NCBI RefSeq assembly: GCF_029784165.1
Contig: NC_073696.1
Coordinates: forward strand, 158,757,606-158,821,605
Direction of reading: 5' to 3'
Length of the DNA: 64,000 bases
From: Wyeomyia smithii
Taxonomy: Eukaryota; Arthropoda; Insecta; Diptera; Culicidae
Of the stretch, positions 62,344 through 64,000 are shown piece by piece. Both the position numbers and the translations under genes were made by a program. Numbering within the stretch: the stretch's first letter is position 1; every line of letters starts with the position of its first letter. The notes under the pieces were generated by a model, which saw nothing but the letters and a program-made list of their open reading frames with translations, was not told where the DNA came from and searched no databases.

Positions 62344-62880
62344 TACCCCGTTCACACTACACCGCATATCACCTGATATCAGGCGATTCGTGCTATCGAG
62401 GCTATTTCACCATCCATATTACCTGATATCCCATACAATCGAGCTGTCAACGGATATCACCTCGGCTACATGCTATCGCGGATATCATGTTCGAAAACCA
62501 ATAATAACCACAATTCGAGCAGTTGGCAACACGACCAAAAGACTTTTGACGCAACCCTACAAATTTCGAACTTCGCGTTGCATGCGAGAAAAAAGGAAAG
62601 AAATATTTTAATATTTTTGCTATTTTCATCCCGCACATGTTTACAATTGCATATGAGAGTTCGCTTTGGTGCGAGCCAACTCGCTGACATCTCTATCCCA
62701 ATCTCATTGCTCTTGTTGCCTTGTTTTAGCTTTGACCTGTTTTTGTTTTCTTCTCTTTTCAATTAGCAAAACAAATGTCAAATTATATCAGCTGCAGCTC
62801 ACTCTAATGTGAACGGTCGAGGTGATATCCGATATCATCTGGCGATATCAGGTGATATCCGGCGTAGTCTGAACAAGGCA
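62344..62880. mobile_element. PIF/Harbinger-like MITE, second copy
   Basis: Repeat of 48233-48769, TAA on both sides. Confidence 0.75.
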
Positions 62881-63064
62881 TAACGGTGAAATGCTAAAAG
62901 GGTAAAAATATGGATTCATCAATAAGCGCAACGCTCGCAGCGATGATGACAAATCCGATATCTAATGTTGAAATTTTACGTTAGAATATCATTTCATGAA
63001 TGAGGAATGGCACTTTACGCCATCTAATGTAAACATTTACAATTTCTGATTAGTTTAATTACAC

Positions 63065-63584
63065 CACAGATAACAGACATCCAAGCTAGTTTCGCTTCAT
63101 GTGTAAAAAGATTCAACGGTTTTTTAGCATGTCGCAATACGCAATATGGTGGCGCTAAGAACACTTAGTAGTCAACGATTTAATAAAATCGATAGTTTTT
63201 CAGCTTTTATCGATAGTATCGCAATAAGAAGGGTTGCGGTTTTTAATGTAAAAATTTCGAGCAGTCGTAATTTGTACACAATCGACAATTTTATTCCTTC
63301 CCAGCTCAAATTTACGATAAATATGTTTGTTTTAATGTTGATTTGAAAAAAAAACCCACCTTACAAAATCAGTGTTATATCATTGCAAAAACAGCGACTC
63401 TATAACCTGTGATAATGTTCATGCGTCTGGCAGCTTTGACTGTAATCTAGCGCTGCCATCACTAAACTGGTTAGTGTCGCAAGTTGCAGAAAGATGGCGT
63501 TAGCATTCCAAACGAGTAAAAGTTTGAAATCTTACACACGATTTCTGGAGTTTTTTGTTCTAGCTTGGATGTCTGTTATCTGAG
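63065..63584. mobile_element. 520-bp TIR element, second copy
   Basis: Repeat of 48954-49473 with ATTACAC duplication. Confidence 0.75.
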
Positions 63585-63900
63585 ATTACACTAAATAAAA
63601 ATGATTTTTTTATAATCATTTGATTATTATGAAAACCTAAAATTATTTATTTAATTGATAAAGATGAACGTTGAAGCTTTGACACCAAATGGTTCGAACC
63701 TTGGTGTCCAGATTTTTTGATGGCGCGACGAAGAAATTAGAGTCGGTCACGCTACGTTATCACATTTGGTCAACAGAATCGTTTGTGATACCTAGGAAAA
63801 AGAGGAAGAAGGCTACATAAGCCTTTTATAGTCATATAGTATTTATTCCGCAGTACTTTTTATTATTTTTGAGGAATATATATAAAATTTTATATTCATA

Positions 63901-64000
63901 ATGGAGTACACGTTTCCAAAAGCAGATGCCATGCAGTGCATCCCAGAATTTGATGGATCGTTAGACGAACTAGAAGCGTTCGTTTATCATATCGAGCATT
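63901..64000 (+). CDS. gag, second copy, cut by the window end
   Basis: Identical to the first 100 nt of the copy at 49,790. Whether this copy continues into an intact gag-pol beyond ~64,856 would show which copy is ancestral. Confidence 0.75.
   Translation, partial: MEYTFPKADAMQCIPEFDGSLDELEAFVYHIEH

Larger units (their letters stand above)
50746..64000. repeat. 14,111-bp tandem duplication, copy 2 (cut by the window end)
   Basis: Starts with CCTGATGACTTTTCAAATTC, identical to 36,635 onward, and is collinear to the window end (expected to end at ~64,856). It lacks the left 1.9 kb of the CAGGGTGGCGACT element present before copy 1, so copy 1's left side is the ancestral context. Confidence 0.95.

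Overview
This is eukaryotic, AT-rich and almost entirely made of transposable elements. It looks like insect DNA, and a culicine-type mosquito is the best guess. The basis is an R1-clade LINE, an RTE-clade LINE, a tRNA-derived SINE with A and B boxes, two LTR retrotransposon 5' ends, and many TA-, TAA- or 7-8 bp-target TIR elements/MITEs. The species assignment is inference. I see no convincing single-copy host gene, no tRNA or rRNA gene and no CRISPR array. A 500-N scaffold gap lies at 2795-3294.

Layout, left to right. (1) 1-2.17 kb: 5' end of an LTR retrotransposon on the minus strand (LTR, primer-binding site, gag). (2) 5.35-9.5 kb: a decayed R1-clade LINE (minus) whose poly(A) tail abuts a ~335-bp (TA)n tract. 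(3) 10.5-10.7 kb: a SINE. (4) ~11.4-26.4 kb: a very large imperfect palindrome. Both arms carry the same families in mirrored order, including 4-5 tandem ~380-bp units per arm, and flip at a ~120-bp spacer near 22.16 kb. Later insertions lie in the arms: a 1.96-kb retroposon-like element with a 24-nt target duplication, a 2.15-kb promoter-bearing element, and several MITEs. (5) 27.11-31.0 kb: a TIR element split by a near-full-length RTE LINE with a 15-bp target duplication. (6) 33.27-33.60 kb: a foldback MITE. (7) 34.74-36.74 kb: a 2.0-kb element with CAGGGTGGCGACT termini containing fossil Jockey-like reverse transcriptase. (8) 36,635-50,745 and 50,746-64,000: two head-to-tail copies of one 14,111-bp segment, differing at about four positions that I noticed. 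The second copy runs off the window.

The 14.1-kb segment carries a long hairpin, a pogo-like MITE with internal repeats, a second copy of the promoter-bearing element, a second copy of the retroposon-like element, and a second LTR retrotransposon (LTR, primer-binding site, leader loaded with three MITEs, truncated gag). The duplication joint is inside gag: after 50,745 the sequence jumps back to the right end of the CAGGGTGGCGACT element.

The strongest unexplained structures are the palindrome with repeated TATA-plus-short-ORF units, the dispersed promoter/hairpin element shared by the palindrome and the 14-kb segment, and the 14-kb tandem duplication itself (real or assembly artefact).
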